Shown here: one piece after another, positions 1 to 10,450 of the stretch
How the letters are laid out: each line of letters opens with the position of its first letter
Numbering within the stretch: position 1 is the stretch's first letter
From: Voacanga thouarsii
Taxonomy: Eukaryota > Streptophyta > Magnoliopsida > Gentianales > Apocynaceae
DNA: 64,000 bases
Direction of reading: 5' to 3'
Assembly (NCBI GenBank): GCA_026120185.1
Contig: JANUWF010003378.1
Location: 124,001 to 188,000, forward strand
Made by a program: the position numbers and the translations under genes
The notes under the pieces: model-generated
What the model was told of the DNA's origin: nothing
Seen by the model: the letters and a program-made list of their open reading frames with translations, nothing else
The model's database searches: none

Positions 1-322
1 AATCCAAAGGGAATATGAATTTCTACACTTTAACCAAGAGATCTTAAATTATTCCTCTAGGATGTTAAATCGATCGATCAGCAAGTTGAATATTCATCCT
101 AGTGGGCATGGGTTCACCTAGGCCTAGCTTTTTGAAAGTTTTATAAGATAACATATTAATACTAGCACCTAGGTCAGCTAAAGCATTGTAAAATGTAAGA
201 GTACCAACAAGACAAGAAATAGAAAAACTCCCTGGATCACTTTCTTTTTGGGGCATCGTCTGTTGGTCCTGTAAGATAGCTAAACACTTTTTATTTAACA
301 CCATAGTGGATAATTCCCCCAA
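1..322 (-). pseudogene. Athila-like gypsy retropepsin fragment, cut by the window edge
   Basis: This is the aspartic protease part of a Ty3/gypsy polyprotein, which in a live element cuts Gag-Pol into its products. The minus-strand reading from 322 ends in a retropepsin core (DLGASINML around residues 51-59) followed by KLGLGEP and LADRSI, the pattern typical of plant Athila elements, where DLGA replaces the usual DSGA. After LADRSI the same frame continues to the window edge with recognisable residues (PRGII, DLLVKV, KFIFPLD) but at least three in-frame stops, so it is dead. The Asp-tRNA primer site of the same strand lies only about 175 bases upstream, far too close for a gag gene, so gag has been deleted. 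The lineage call rests on motif recognition only. Confidence 0.75.
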
Positions 323-495
323 CTTTTTTTTTTTTTTTTTTGTTTACAAGCATGCTTTTGAGAAATTTTGCATATTTGGGCATGTGTACTAAGGATTCAC
401 TAAGTGGAATATCTATATGCAGTTGTTTGAAGATTTCCAAAAACTTACCAAATTATATATATTTTCTTTCTTTATGTGTGTGAGCAGGGAGTTGT
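323..495. other. Non-coding spacer with an 18-base poly-T tract
   Basis: Between the protease fragment and the primer site there is only AT-rich sequence with a run of T at 324-341 (a poly-A on the element strand). This is where a gag gene would begin in a complete element; none can be read. Confidence 0.6.
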
Positions 496-570
496 TTGGT
501 TGTAGTACAGTGGTGAGTATCCCACGCTATCACTGTGGAGACCCGAGTTCGATCCCTGGCAATGGTGCCA
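496..570 (-). other. Primer-binding site (tRNA-Asp) with whole-tRNA-like sequence
   Basis: On the minus strand the bases after the LTR end and a 6-base spacer read TGGCACCATTGCCAGGGATC, complementary to the 3' end of plant tRNA-Asp, the usual primer of Athila elements. Unusually the similarity does not stop after about 18 bases. The plus strand from 496 to 567 follows tRNA-Asp over its full length, with a D-arm-like GTAGTACAGTGG, an anticodon arm (CCACG...TGTGG around CTATCAC) and a T-arm GTTCGATCC, then CCA at 568-570. The anticodon stem still pairs although its bases differ from the tRNA as I recall it, but the acceptor stem pairs poorly. I read it as a primer site, not a working tRNA gene. 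Confidence 0.65.
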
Positions 571-576
571 AAAACT

Positions 577-2108
577 TGATGCGTTAATTTTGGGTATATA
601 AAATCATCAATTTTAAATCCATCCCTTAATCAAGTTTTACTTAAAACATTAATCCCAAAATACACATAGAAGCAAGTATACTCATTATGAGTATAGTACA
701 AGGAATTAACGAGTATCGATCCTTAAAGGAACAAGTACACACTAATCGCTCTTCTTTCATTATTTTATCAACCCAAATAAAGTAAGAAAAGAATAAAAAG
801 AAAACAAAAAGATACATATACAACTCAAGGATGTAGGTTATGCAATTTAGACAAGTACCCTAGAAAACATAACAATGAACCAATTAGTAATTCTCTCAAC
901 TAATTATCATCTTGGCATCATGAAAGAATATAAAGTAAAACTCAATCGTCTCACAAGTCATGATTCTACTTAGGTAAATCCACTCCATGTCCTAATCTAT
1001 GGAATCCTATATTCTGATTATATTAACAGATTTTACAATCAAGCTAATCCTAACCAAAACATACATTAGGCTTAATTCCTTATAAATGTGAAGTTAGCTA
1101 ATAACCCTTTGCTCGAGGTGAAATTAACTAACCTTTGATCACTTAGTACTATAACCTTAAGTTCATCACTCAAGTCCATTAATATTAGATAAATACGAAA
1201 TCAATGCAATGAAACTCCTAACACTTGTCATCTCAAGTCAATTAGAAGTACTCGCAACAATAACCAATGAATTCAAGTAATCAAATACCAAAGATGAGAA
1301 AGAATTGATCAAATAACTAAATTAACCCAAAATCATGAATCTCAAAATATTGTTAAATTACAATAAAAATATTGAATACATCATTGTTAAAGAAAAAGAA
1401 AACAAAGAGAAAAAAGAACTCATAGACAAGCCTCTTTCTTCTTCCTTAGAGACTCCCTTTGAACAATTCTCCTTGGCTTAGGTGAATTCCTCCTTCAATG
1501 AGAGAACCAGAATTTCTGCCCTTTAATTCACCTCTTTTGGTTGTATATCCCAAACACTTGTGTTCTCTTATACTTTTGTAGGCCTCTTGGATGCCTATTT
1601 CTTGGCTGCGAAAGTCTTGGCCGAGTAGGAATAGGAAAATACCAAAATTCTTGGATAAGCCCTAATTCCGCGTACAAAATTTTCACCTCTAAAACCTACC
1701 TGGCACCGGGTACCTTCGACCTATCTGGCACCAGGTACACTCTATTCTTCCTCTGATTTGCTCTATTTTTGGCTGTATTTTCCTTAACAAATAGAATGGA
1801 CTCGGTGCAAGGTACACTTCCAGACCTGGCGCCAGGTCTATTTTGGAAAAATTCCTGAAGCTCATTCAATCTCTTCTGCTGGATAGAATGGACCCAGTGT
1901 CCGGTCCATTGGCTGGGCCTGGTGCTAGGTACATTCTGGTTCTGTGCACTTTCTACTCAATTTTTACTTAAATCTACACATATTCGCCAAAAACACCTTT
2001 TACAACCAAAATGTCAAATAGGAAGGAATATGCCTAGTTATTATAATAAATGTATCTTAAAATAACCTTAAATAACTAGAAAAAGAATGCTGATTTTAAC
2101 CCCTATCA
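577..2108 (-). repeat. Athila-like LTR (5' LTR, minus strand)
   Basis: A 1532-base repeat with TGAT...ATCA ends. On the minus strand it starts TGATAGGGG at 2108 and ends GCATCA at 577, directly before the Asp-tRNA primer site, so it is the 5' LTR of the gypsy element whose protease lies at 1-322. The same family recurs at 2109-3391 (minus), 3531-3735 (plus) and 16232-17690 (plus). Near 1697-1925 it carries repeated GGCACCAGGTAC-like, GC-rich dyads. Short open frames inside it (641-823, 1541-1756) are LTR sequence, not genes: the first has a counterpart in the other LTR copy at 17428-17625. Confidence 0.75.
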
Positions 2109-3391
2109 ATAACCTACGAACCTAATATACTAGAGAAAATTAAGTTACATAAGCCATAATGATAATCAAGAAGTGAGAATAAGGAGAAAAGACATGTAAA
2201 TAGATAAAATTCCTTAAAGATATAACAATGATTATTTAGCAACTATCACAATTAATTATCATCTTGGCCCATGAAGGAATAAAATAGAATCCACTTCTTT
2301 CCCAATCTATGGAATCACTATCTTCTAGTCAATTTGGCAGATTTTCCAATCAAACCAAAGCAACCAAAAGATACATGAAACTCATTCTTCAACTAATATT
2401 CCTATATTTTAGGCAATATAAAACATGAAATTAGCTAGTGACCCTATGCTCTAGGTGAAATCAACTAATCTTTGATTATCTAAGTTTAATTCTCAACCTT
2501 CTTTCCCAATCCGGTTAAGATACTAATTATATAGAATTAATTAAATTGAACTTAATCCTAACTTCGGTTCCCACGTCCATTAGAAAAAAATTCAACTTCA
2601 TCAATCTACCAAATAAAAATAAGTTATCAAATACCAAAAATAACAATCAATTGATCAAAATACATAAAATCAATGCAAATTAACAAATCCAAAAATAATC
2701 TCTAAATACAAATAAAATAATTAAAACTTTAATTGCCAATAAATTACAAAGAAAAGAAAAGTAAACCACTCATAGACAAGTAAGCCTTCTTCTTCTTCCT
2801 TGAAACCTTCTTGATCAACCTACTTTCCTTCTCCAAGAGTCTCCTTGATCATCCTAAACCTTGGTGTTTCTTTAGGAGTTTCTTATGAATTTGCAAGTTC
2901 TAAAGGTGAAAATTGATTTAAGAGGTCATATTCTCCTTGTATTTATAGGAGTTTAGATTGTCAAAAAGTTAATACAAGAGTCCAAATTCGTTCCCAAATC
3001 AATTTCCAAAAGATCTGTATTACAACTTCCAAATTCTAATATTAAAAGGAATTTCTGCCGCCACTGAACGGTCAAGAGTCGGCGCCAATTCACATTGATT
3101 GGGCCGGCACCAATTTTTCTCTGGAATCCAGTTTTTCTCTATTTTTCCTATATTTTTCGAATTCCTTCCAGTGTTAGGTCAGCGTCGGGTAGCTTCCCTC
3201 GACAGGCGCCGGGTTTATATTGAAATGCTTCACTTTTGCTCAAATTTCATCAGTTTCTGTATAAAAACTTAGAGCAACCTTTCCACAAGAAAAATATTAA
3301 ATAGGAAGGGAATTGACTAGTTATTGTATCAAAATTATCAGAAAATGACCTTAAATAACTAGGAAAATATAGGAAAATTTTAGCCCTATCA
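2109..3391 (-). repeat. Second Athila-like LTR, incomplete
   Basis: This segment repeats the layout of the neighbouring LTR. Around 2246-2330 it has the same stretch as 900-1020 (TAATTATCATCTTGG, then CAATCTATGGAATC), and it ends at 3391 in CCCTATCA, the minus-strand LTR start. It has its own GC-rich dyads at 3067-3222. Its inner end, next to 2108, lacks the GCATCA terminus, so it was cut when the first LTR arrived or by later deletion. No gene is seen. Confidence 0.6.
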
Positions 3392-3530
3392 TGGAACAAG
3401 GAAGTGAAGGTACATTAGCAAGAGCCACACGATAACATCTAGATTAGCATTCTAATATTTTGAATAATTTATTTTTTTCATTCCCTCAAATGGATTTGGA
3501 TAATAAGCTTTCATATTGAGAGAGAAAGGC
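3392..3530 (+). other. Short interior remnant ending in a polypurine tract
   Basis: AT-rich sequence ending in GAGAGAGAAAGGC immediately before TGATAGGGGC. A purine run directly upstream of an LTR start is the plus-strand primer of reverse transcription, so this is the extreme 3' end of a plus-strand Athila-like element. No coding sequence is recognisable in it. Confidence 0.5.
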
Positions 3531-3735
3531 TGATAGGGGCTAAATTCATCAATAATTTTCTAGTTATTTGAGAATTTTTTGTGATATATTTGATGCAATA
3601 ACTAGTCATATTTTTTTTATATTTCATATTTTACCATTAGAAAGGTATACTGATGTTTATTGCAGAAAAAGAGAAAAATGATGAAAAAACTGTCGCTATT
3701 GTAGTGCACGGCTGGGGCCAGCCGTGTCCCACAGA
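3531..3735 (+). repeat. 5' end of an Athila-like LTR, plus strand
   Basis: TGATAGGGGCTAAATT followed by CTAGTTATTTGAG and AATAACTAG matches, in opposite orientation, the start of the LTR at 577-2108. The similarity fades near 3640, after which comes a GC-rich dyad (GGCTGGGGCCAGCC at 3709-3722). The sequence then passes directly into a gag frame of another lineage, so the rest of this LTR is missing. Confidence 0.55.
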
Positions 3736-3751
3736 GCCGTACCCCGAATAG

Positions 3752-4558
3752 GTGGATAGCATGGCAATCCTCCCTCGAGGGTTTAAGTTATCTGAGTTCA
3801 ATACATTCTCTGGAGATGATAATAAATCAACCATAGAGCATATTAGGAGATTCATAGCCCAGTGTGGAGAGCTTGGGAATAGCGATTGGCATAAGTTACA
3901 GTTGTTTTCGCTATCTTTGACAGGAGCATCATTTACATGGTATGCAAACTTGTCCCCCAACTTTATATACTCTTGGGCAGACATGGAACGAGTCTTTCAT
4001 CAAGGATTTTTCAAGCTAACACTAAAGATTTTTGTGGCATATCTTCTAGCGATAAAGTAAAAACTAATTGAGAGTGTAGCCGAATTTATTAAAAATTTCC
4101 GTCAAATTAAAGCTAATTGCACCACACAGTTTCCATAAATGGAGTGTGTAAGGATTGTCATTAATAGGATGCATCCACAACTCAAGGAGTGTCTCATTTT
4201 GCAGGAATTTTTCGACCTTTCCCACTTACATTCCCAACTTGTCAGAATAGAAGAAATGATCAAGGAAAAAGAGAAGAGATGTTTCGTTCAGTTCTCTCAT
4301 GGGCAAATGATGATATCAATAATTAATGGTACTATTGAAGATGAGGAGGAACAATTGATGGAGGTAATGGCAGCAGAGTTGGTGAAAGGTTCTTCTTACA
4401 CTTGTCCCTTTCTAAAGCTTGGAAAAGGAATGGAAAAGGCTTCTTCAGTAGGTCTGTCTGCCTACACATTCGATGTGTCAAAGGTTGAGCAGATTTGTTA
4501 TTACTTAGTCACGGATAATAATTCTATTTGCCTTTCGGACACAAAATTCCAAGCATAG
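3752..4558 (+). pseudogene. Gypsy (Tat-branch) gag, broken
   Basis: Gag forms the virus-like particle. The frame runs from 3752 for 269 codons with two internal stops (4058 and 4136). It begins with an LPRGFKLSEF...FSGDD type capsid start, then the STIEHIRRFIAQCGE and TGASFTWYANL blocks typical of plant gypsy capsids. The downstream part (IEEMIKEKEKR) matches the end of that domain. The frame after 4558 still shows the C-terminal KYCKW...SHNTNS piece but with frameshifts. The following protease has the LLGRDWIH...PSTLHQ signature I associate with Tat/Retand-like elements, which is the reason for the branch name. The upstream LTR and primer site are gone. Confidence 0.7.
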
Positions 4559-5088
4559 AGGAATTAAAGGGGAAGAAGTACTGTAAGTGGTGCAATTCAT
4601 TCTCACATAACACAAATAGTTATGTTATTTTTAGGAATATGATTCAGAAGGCCATACAGGACGGAAGGCTAAGGTTTGCCGATAGAAAGAAGAAATCATA
4701 GTAGACATAGATCCTTTCCCAGTGGCAAGTACCCACATGTAATAAGCAGGTAAGGAGAAGGGAGTAAGAAATTGAAGTCCTCCCAAAAATAAGCCAGAAG
4801 AAAAAGAACAACTTAATTTGTAGGAGTAGAAGGGAGAAAAGTTTCAAAGGTTGGATGGTTAACCATCGATTTTTACACGCCTTTCCATCCCATGTCTTGT
4901 AGCTCATTTTCATCTCAAAGACAAGAAGTTCATCAAGTAGGTGCCCCATGAGAAGGTATTTCTACCAGGTTGCTGTTCTTTATCCTACAAAGACTTAGAA
5001 GTGTTGAGAACAAAGAAAGCGGGCCCAGCAAATGTAGCTTTTGGATGCTTGGGTGGCCGAGTAGATGCACCTTGAAAGTAGCTAGAAC
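4559..5088 (+). pseudogene. Degraded gag-protease linker of the Tat-branch element
   Basis: Readable remnants include a gag C-terminal stretch near 4580-4670 (YCKWCNSFSHNTNS, then QKAIQDGRL). Beyond that the reading is broken by many stops and shifts. It is the expected connection between gag and protease and holds nothing else that I recognise. Confidence 0.5.
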
Positions 5089-5605
5089 ATGCTTAGTACA
5101 TTTTTGTTAAAGTTTCGGGCAACCACCCACCAAGGAATGGTGGATAAGGATTTCCATGCCATAGTAGAAGGCACCGTTGAGCTAATTGAGTTCAAAGTCC
5201 CATCAGAAGAGATGTTCTTCCCAATTCTGATGGTGAAAAACACTAATCATCTCAGGCTATTGTACATTAAGATGCATATCAACGGGAAGCCGTTCGCACG
5301 GGTTTTTATTGATGGTGGGGCTGTGTTAAATGTAATGCCTGGTGCATATCAACGTGACATTTAAGCATTTAGGAAAAGATAGGTCAGATATATCCCGTAT
5401 CGACATTCAAATGTTCAACTTCACTAGAGATGTAGCTAATGCAGAAGGTGTCATCATTTTCGAAGTCACAGTCGGGTCTAAAACTAGTAAGGCAATTTTC
5501 TTTATAATTGATGTGAAACCTGCCTATTCTGTATTACTAGGGAGAGATTGGATCCATGTAAATCATTATGCCCCTTCAACACTTCATCAAATGATGTTGA
5601 TATAG
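5089..5605 (+). pseudogene. Gypsy (Tat-branch) retropepsin, frameshifted
   Basis: This is the aspartic protease of the element. The first part (5089-5364) ends in ARVFIDGGAVLNVMP, which carries the catalytic Asp in DGGA. A frameshift near 5345 moves the reading to 5342-5605, which continues with VIIFEVTVGS, IFFIIDVKPAYS and the flap-distal LLGRDWIHVNHYAPSTLHQ, a signature of Tat-branch proteases. The catalytic residue is present but the chain is broken. Confidence 0.75.
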
Positions 5606-6114
5606 GATGGTGAGTGGGTAGAGCAGGTCCTAATTTATCCTAATCCATTTCCGGTAGAGGTGCATATGAGAGAAGTTTTATTTTACCATCCAACTTTCAA
5701 TCCAAGCCAGTACAACAAACTCACCATGGCCCACAATCTGATTGCATAAGAGGATTTGGATGGAAATGGTTTGAGGGCAGAAGATCTAGATGATCGGCGA
5801 GCACATGGCTTCATTGCCCAAGACCTCTAATGGAAGAAAACATAGGAGGACCTGAGGAACATAGAATAGTAAAGGTGAGCTTACATTTGACTACCAGCCA
5901 ATGTGAGACATTAACGAAGTTGATTTGTAGATACAAAGATTATTTCGCTTAGGACTATCATGAAATGCCGGGTTTAGAAAGAAGCATTATCGAGCATCGC
6001 CTACCAATAAAGGAGGGCTTCATGGTGCACAAACAACCAGTTTAACACTTCAATGCCACACTATTACCCAGAATTAAGGAGGAAATTGAGAGGCTACACC
6101 ATTGTAGATTCATA
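5606..6114 (+). pseudogene. Gypsy (Tat-branch) reverse transcriptase, N-terminal part, interrupted by Angela-1
   Basis: The lead-in to reverse transcriptase is readable around 5950-6114: YHEMPGLERSIIEHRLPIK, then KEEIERLHHCRFI. The reading stops where the LTR of Angela-1 begins at 6115 and resumes after that element at 21394, so the enzyme was split by insertion. Several stops are already present in this part (for example after HKQPV), so the gene is dead on its own account too. Confidence 0.75.
6110..6114. repeat. Target-site duplication TCATA, left copy (Angela-1)
   Basis: The five bases next to the LTR end at 6115 are TCATA and recur at 21389-21393 next to the other LTR end. Five bases is the usual duplication size for copia integrases. 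Confidence 0.88.
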
Positions 6115-7815
6115 TGTTGGGTATCTCTCATCCATATCATACATGGTGCAATGCAAAATAAAACGAGATACCATCCTAGGACCCGCATGTGTGGAAAACA
6201 AGACATAAATAGATCAAATGTCACAACTTTTTACCTTTGTTTGATCGTTCGAAGAATAAAAGTTTTCTTCCTCAAATCGAGGCGCGACCCAGCAATCCTC
6301 GTGATCAAACTCCACGAGAGTTGAATGTCCAACCACTATAATCACACTGTGTGATTATCTCTAATAGTAATCCACACAGAGGATACACTCAAACACGAAG
6401 TTTACTGTGCTAGCAAAAAAACTAAGTGGCGGCTGGGGCTTGATCAATCTCAACAAGAGAGAGAAGGGAAAGCTTTTGGAGTTGTTGTATGGCATGACAA
6501 TCACCTCTAGCTAGGGTTTCATGCATGATATACATATATAACCAAAAAACCCTACTAAAATTGAGAATTCTAATCCTATTAGAATTCCCTAATTGTAATC
6601 GAAAACATCAAATTCTCACAATTACAATTTGGACCATAAATTATAACCAATTATAATTTGTCCACAATAATTTCTCTTTCTCACAATTAACCCCACTATG
6701 TTATCAAATAACATCTTGAGTATATAATCCTCTATTATGTGTGACCTATTAGGTTCCCAATCAATTGGTAGTGAACATGAATTAATCCAAATGTCTTTGA
6801 AATTAATAATCCATAATTAATTAGAATTAATCCTATGAATTCTAATCAGGGTTGGTTTATTAATTCATCAATTAATAAACCCACATTCTCAGATCATGAG
6901 CAGTATCTAGCAACACAACAAGACCACCCAAGAGTCCAAGAAGTCAACTAGCTTGACATGAACCCTTCAATAACAAACTACAGCACAATTAACTCATTTT
7001 ACCATACAATATCTCATTTGGTTTGGAGTATGGAATTAGTGCCAAGTCCTTCCAGAATTAATTCTGGCCCGAATACAATAGTACTTATACCAGGAACCCA
7101 CTACTCTAGATGTGTATCAATTAGAATTGTTTCCAATACACAATCGCCTTGGCTAAGGACTTCTCAAGTAGTAATTCCTACAAGTGGCCGTGAGATATTT
7201 GCCCCTACTATTAGGAGTGGTGAATCTTCATATTGACCCTCTCAACTATTTTTGTTTATCTCACAATGTACCCAATATCCATCCCATAGGCGGCCATTGA
7301 TTGAGCTCCAGAGATTGGAATTAAAGTACAATACTCAGCAAACAAAGTACCTTAGAGATCTCAAGTCTAAGGATACTTGCACGTTTGCTATATTGAGATT
7401 ATATCACTGGCACTAAATAGTTATCCATGTGATTATCTCATAGCTAGGTCATCCAATGAACTTGTTCCATTAACAAGCATGCATATGTTAACTTTGAGTA
7501 TCTCAATACTCACGGATATGAGAACCACCGCCTGATCAAATTAGGAAGTCTAACACATGCCAGTCTTAACGCATTAATGATGTACAATCTCATTAATACT
7601 ACGACTAGGGACTATTTGAGTACTAACACTATACAGTGTAGTAGGAATCTCATATCATGATTTCCTTAACATAGTGTTGTACTAGGGACTTTATCTAATA
7701 GTTATATTACACAAAGGTAAACAAAAGAAACTGTAAGATAAATAATACCTTTTATTAAAATAAAATGTGTCATATACAATATACAAGTGATTACCTCTAG
7801 GGCACATCACTAACA
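6115..7815 (-). repeat. 3' LTR of Angela-1
   Basis: A 1701-base LTR with TGTTGGGTATCTC at its plus-strand start and CACTAACA at its end. It is about 90% like 19673-21388 and is related, in reverse orientation, to 54991-56701 and 62459-64000. Length and ends fit Angela/BARE-type LTRs. Open frames within it (for example 6958-7236) recur in the other copies as LTR sequence and are not genes. Confidence 0.88.
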
Positions 7816-7829
7816 AATTCCCACTTGCA

Positions 7830-8445
7830 CTAGAGCCAATTATTCATGTATCTAATACCGAATGACTCAACATGACAATTATGTTTCTTTTGGGATAGTT
7901 CTTTTGTAAGCGGGTCAGCTATGTTCTTATCCGTGGGAACTCTCTCTATCTTTATATCATTCCTATCTATGATCTCCTAGATCGGATGATAGCATCGCAG
8001 TACGTGTTTGGATCGTTGGTGAGACCATGGCTCCTTTGCTTATGCAATGGCTCCATTGTTGTCACAATAAAAAGTTATTGGACTAACAACACTAATAACT
8101 ACACCCAATTTCGTTACGAACTTCTTGATCTAAACAACCTCCTTAGCTGCTTCAGAAGCGACTATGTACTCAGCTTCTATCGAAGAGTCGGCAATAGTCT
8201 TTTGTTTGAAACTTTTCCAACTTATTGCCCCTCCGCACAATGTAAACACGTAGCCGGATTGTGATTTGAAGTCATTTTTGTCATATTGAAAACTGGCATC
8301 AGTATATCTGTTTATTTTCAAATCACCTTCTCCATATACTAAGGATGTTCTTTACAGCCGCCCAATGACCCTCACCAGGGTCAGATTGGTATCTGCTCAT
8401 CAAATTGAGAGCACAAGATACATTGGGCCTAGTACATATCATAGC
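7830..8445 (-). pseudogene. Angela-1 RNase H and C-terminus of Pol
   Basis: RNase H removes the RNA strand during reverse transcription. The minus-strand reading contains INRYTDASFQ (first catalytic Asp), SGYVFTLCGGAISW, and the SIEAEYIVAS block with its catalytic Glu. It continues, with stops such as a TAG in place of Trp near 8127, to the polyprotein end at 7830 just before a purine-rich tract and the 3' LTR. The upstream part is separated from it by the Tekay-like LTR inserted at 8451. It is the same family as 61840-62444. Confidence 0.8.
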
Positions 8446-8450
8446 ATACA
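8446..8450. repeat. Target-site duplication ATACA, left copy (solo LTR)
   Basis: ATACA precedes the LTR start at 8451 and recurs at 13218-13222 right after its end. Removing the LTR and one copy restores the copia pol reading through ...IMYAMICT. Confidence 0.9.
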
Positions 8451-8696
8451 TGTGAAACCCCAGTCGAAACCAACCTTAGAGTAAGGGGGTTGGGATGCAT
8501 ATCATATTTTATTTCATGTTTAAATATATTTTTATATGGTTTTATGTGCATTGAATTTGTGTTTTATAGTCTAGAGGGCTTGATTGTGATTATTGAGTGG
8601 GAAGGGCAAAATGGTAATTTTTACCTAAGGTGGAAAAAGGGAGATAGCTTGAGGATTGAATAGGAAAATATTTTTAGAGAGGAAATAAGAACAAGA

Positions 8697-8772
8697 GTTG
8701 TTGTGGTGTAGTGGTTAGAGCCTTAGAATTTGATTTTTGAGGTCTTGGGTTCAAATTCCATTATTAGAGCTA
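8697..8772 (+). promoter_or_regulatory. tRNA-like segment with pol III A- and B-box-like motifs
   Basis: TGGTGTAGTGGTTAGAGC resembles an A box and GGTTCAAATTCC a B box, about 35 bases apart, as in tRNA genes and tRNA-derived SINEs. It lies about 250 bases into the LTR and is kept in all four Tekay LTRs of the window. It could be an old SINE captured by the family; whether it is transcribed is unknown. Confidence 0.5.
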
Positions 8773-10405
8773 TAGCATGTTTAAATTTTATTTTTGCTTG
8801 GGAAGTATCATTGTCGGCCTTAGTGGTGTTTGGAGTAGGGTAGAGATGTTGTCCTATTAGAGACATGATAGGAGTCTTCAAATCCTACTCTTTTGCTCTA
8901 CACAAAATTTCTAAGGGGAATTCATTTCCTCTTGATCCTTAGTTTTTCCTAATTCTCAATTCATTAGTTTGTTCATTGTGTTCAAGCTAATTTTATTCTA
9001 GAAAAATTCCAGCAATGTGTTGTGGTTTTGAAGGTTCAAAATGTCTTAGTAAAAGACATCATATGGACCGAAACAGTGGATGAGGGGGAAAGATTTCAAG
9101 TGAATTAAATTCCTTAGTGAACTTTCTAAAAATTCACTCTAGCTAGGTTCATTTCCCTTTGTACATAGAACTGAAATTTTTCCAGCTTTGTGTGCCTTCA
9201 AGGTGTCGAAATTATTGACCATTATTCCCTCCCAAATGCTTCCAGAAAATGGCCCTTTTGATCAGCTTAGAATCTGGATTTTTTTGGCTATTTTCGGACT
9301 GCACAAAGATGGTGCAAAACCAGAAAAAAATCCTGTACAAATCGCAGCTTTGGAGGTCCAAAACCAAGCTGTTTTCTTCCAGTTTTTGTACAGCACCCTA
9401 GCCATGTTTTTCCTCCATGAAGTAGGCTGGAAACCAGCCTTGAAAGCCCCAGAAATTCCCCTTCAAAGCCTCTGCAAATCGCCTGGAAAAGGGCAGCCGA
9501 AAACTGCCTAGAAAATTCCAGCCTTGCAAAAATCTGTGCAGTGGTTTTTTTTCCAGCTTTGTTTCCTAATTCTCTCCTAGCCAAAACTCCATCCTTTTTC
9601 TGCAAAAACCACCCCTAAACCTCCATTAACAGAACTCCATTGTCCTCCCAAAGTTCTGCACGAAAATCCAGCCATGGATGCCTAAAAGATTTCCAAAAAA
9701 ATTCTGCAATCATTCCTTGATTTGGATACCAAAATTCCAGCTACCATGATTTAACAACTTTCTATAAAATATACCTCAAACAACCAGACCTTCTCTCCAC
9801 CATTATACTCCATAATTTCAGCCACCCTAAGCCTCGTTCAACCAGCTTTCATTCAACCAAAACACTGCCCAGAAATTCGTCCATGGCAGATCTCCAAAAG
9901 CTCTCCAATAATCAAAGATATTCTTGTGATATCTAGTTTCCAAATTTGCTTCCCAAAAATATTCTTCAAGGATTTTAACAACTAACCTTTCCTTTTCCCT
10001 TCCAAATTAGAGAATCAACCTCCCAAACCCTACAGAAATTCGTCCAGCTCTATCTCTCACAAAAATTCGGCAGCTGCACATTACAATCTCTCAATTCCCT
10101 TCAATCTCCAAGAACACACACACTACACCAAGAACACCTACTACTTCCTTTCACCTAATACCACTCCAAATCACTTCAAACCACCTCTAAAAATTCCAGA
10201 CATCATCTATTCATTGTTGTGAGTCCATCCGTGCCATTTTTAACATCAAACTACAAAATACAACTTGCTCTTTTGGATCAAAAACCAGAAATTTTGTGAA
10301 AGCTCAAGAACACCTTCAAGGTACGTTTGTTCAATCAACTTCATCTTCGCTAATCTTTGATCTCTAATGAATATATATGTGATTAAACATGCTAATGTAC
10401 TCTCT

Positions 10406-10410
<5 letters not shown>

Positions 10411-10447
<37 letters not shown>
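10411..10447 (+). repeat. (TC)n microsatellite inside the LTR
   Basis: About 18 TC units followed by TTGGCCGAATG. CT tracts occur at the matching place in the other Tekay LTRs (45518-45547 and 50471-50523; a degenerate AG tract near 31280-31330 in the minus-strand copy). Confidence 0.9.

Positions 10448-10450
<3 letters not shown>

Noticed and set aside
496..567. Functional tRNA-Asp gene
   Set aside because: The acceptor stem pairs badly, the anticodon position reads ATC rather than GTC, and its place next to an LTR end marks it as a primer site.
4644..4949. 101-codon antisense frame with hydrophobic stretches
   Set aside because: Antisense of the decayed gag-protease linker; no family and no conserved start.
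9188..9605. Overlapping open frames of 107 and 105 codons on opposite strands
   Set aside because: They lie inside the Tekay-like LTR. The matching parts of the other three LTRs do not keep the frames, and no motif is present.
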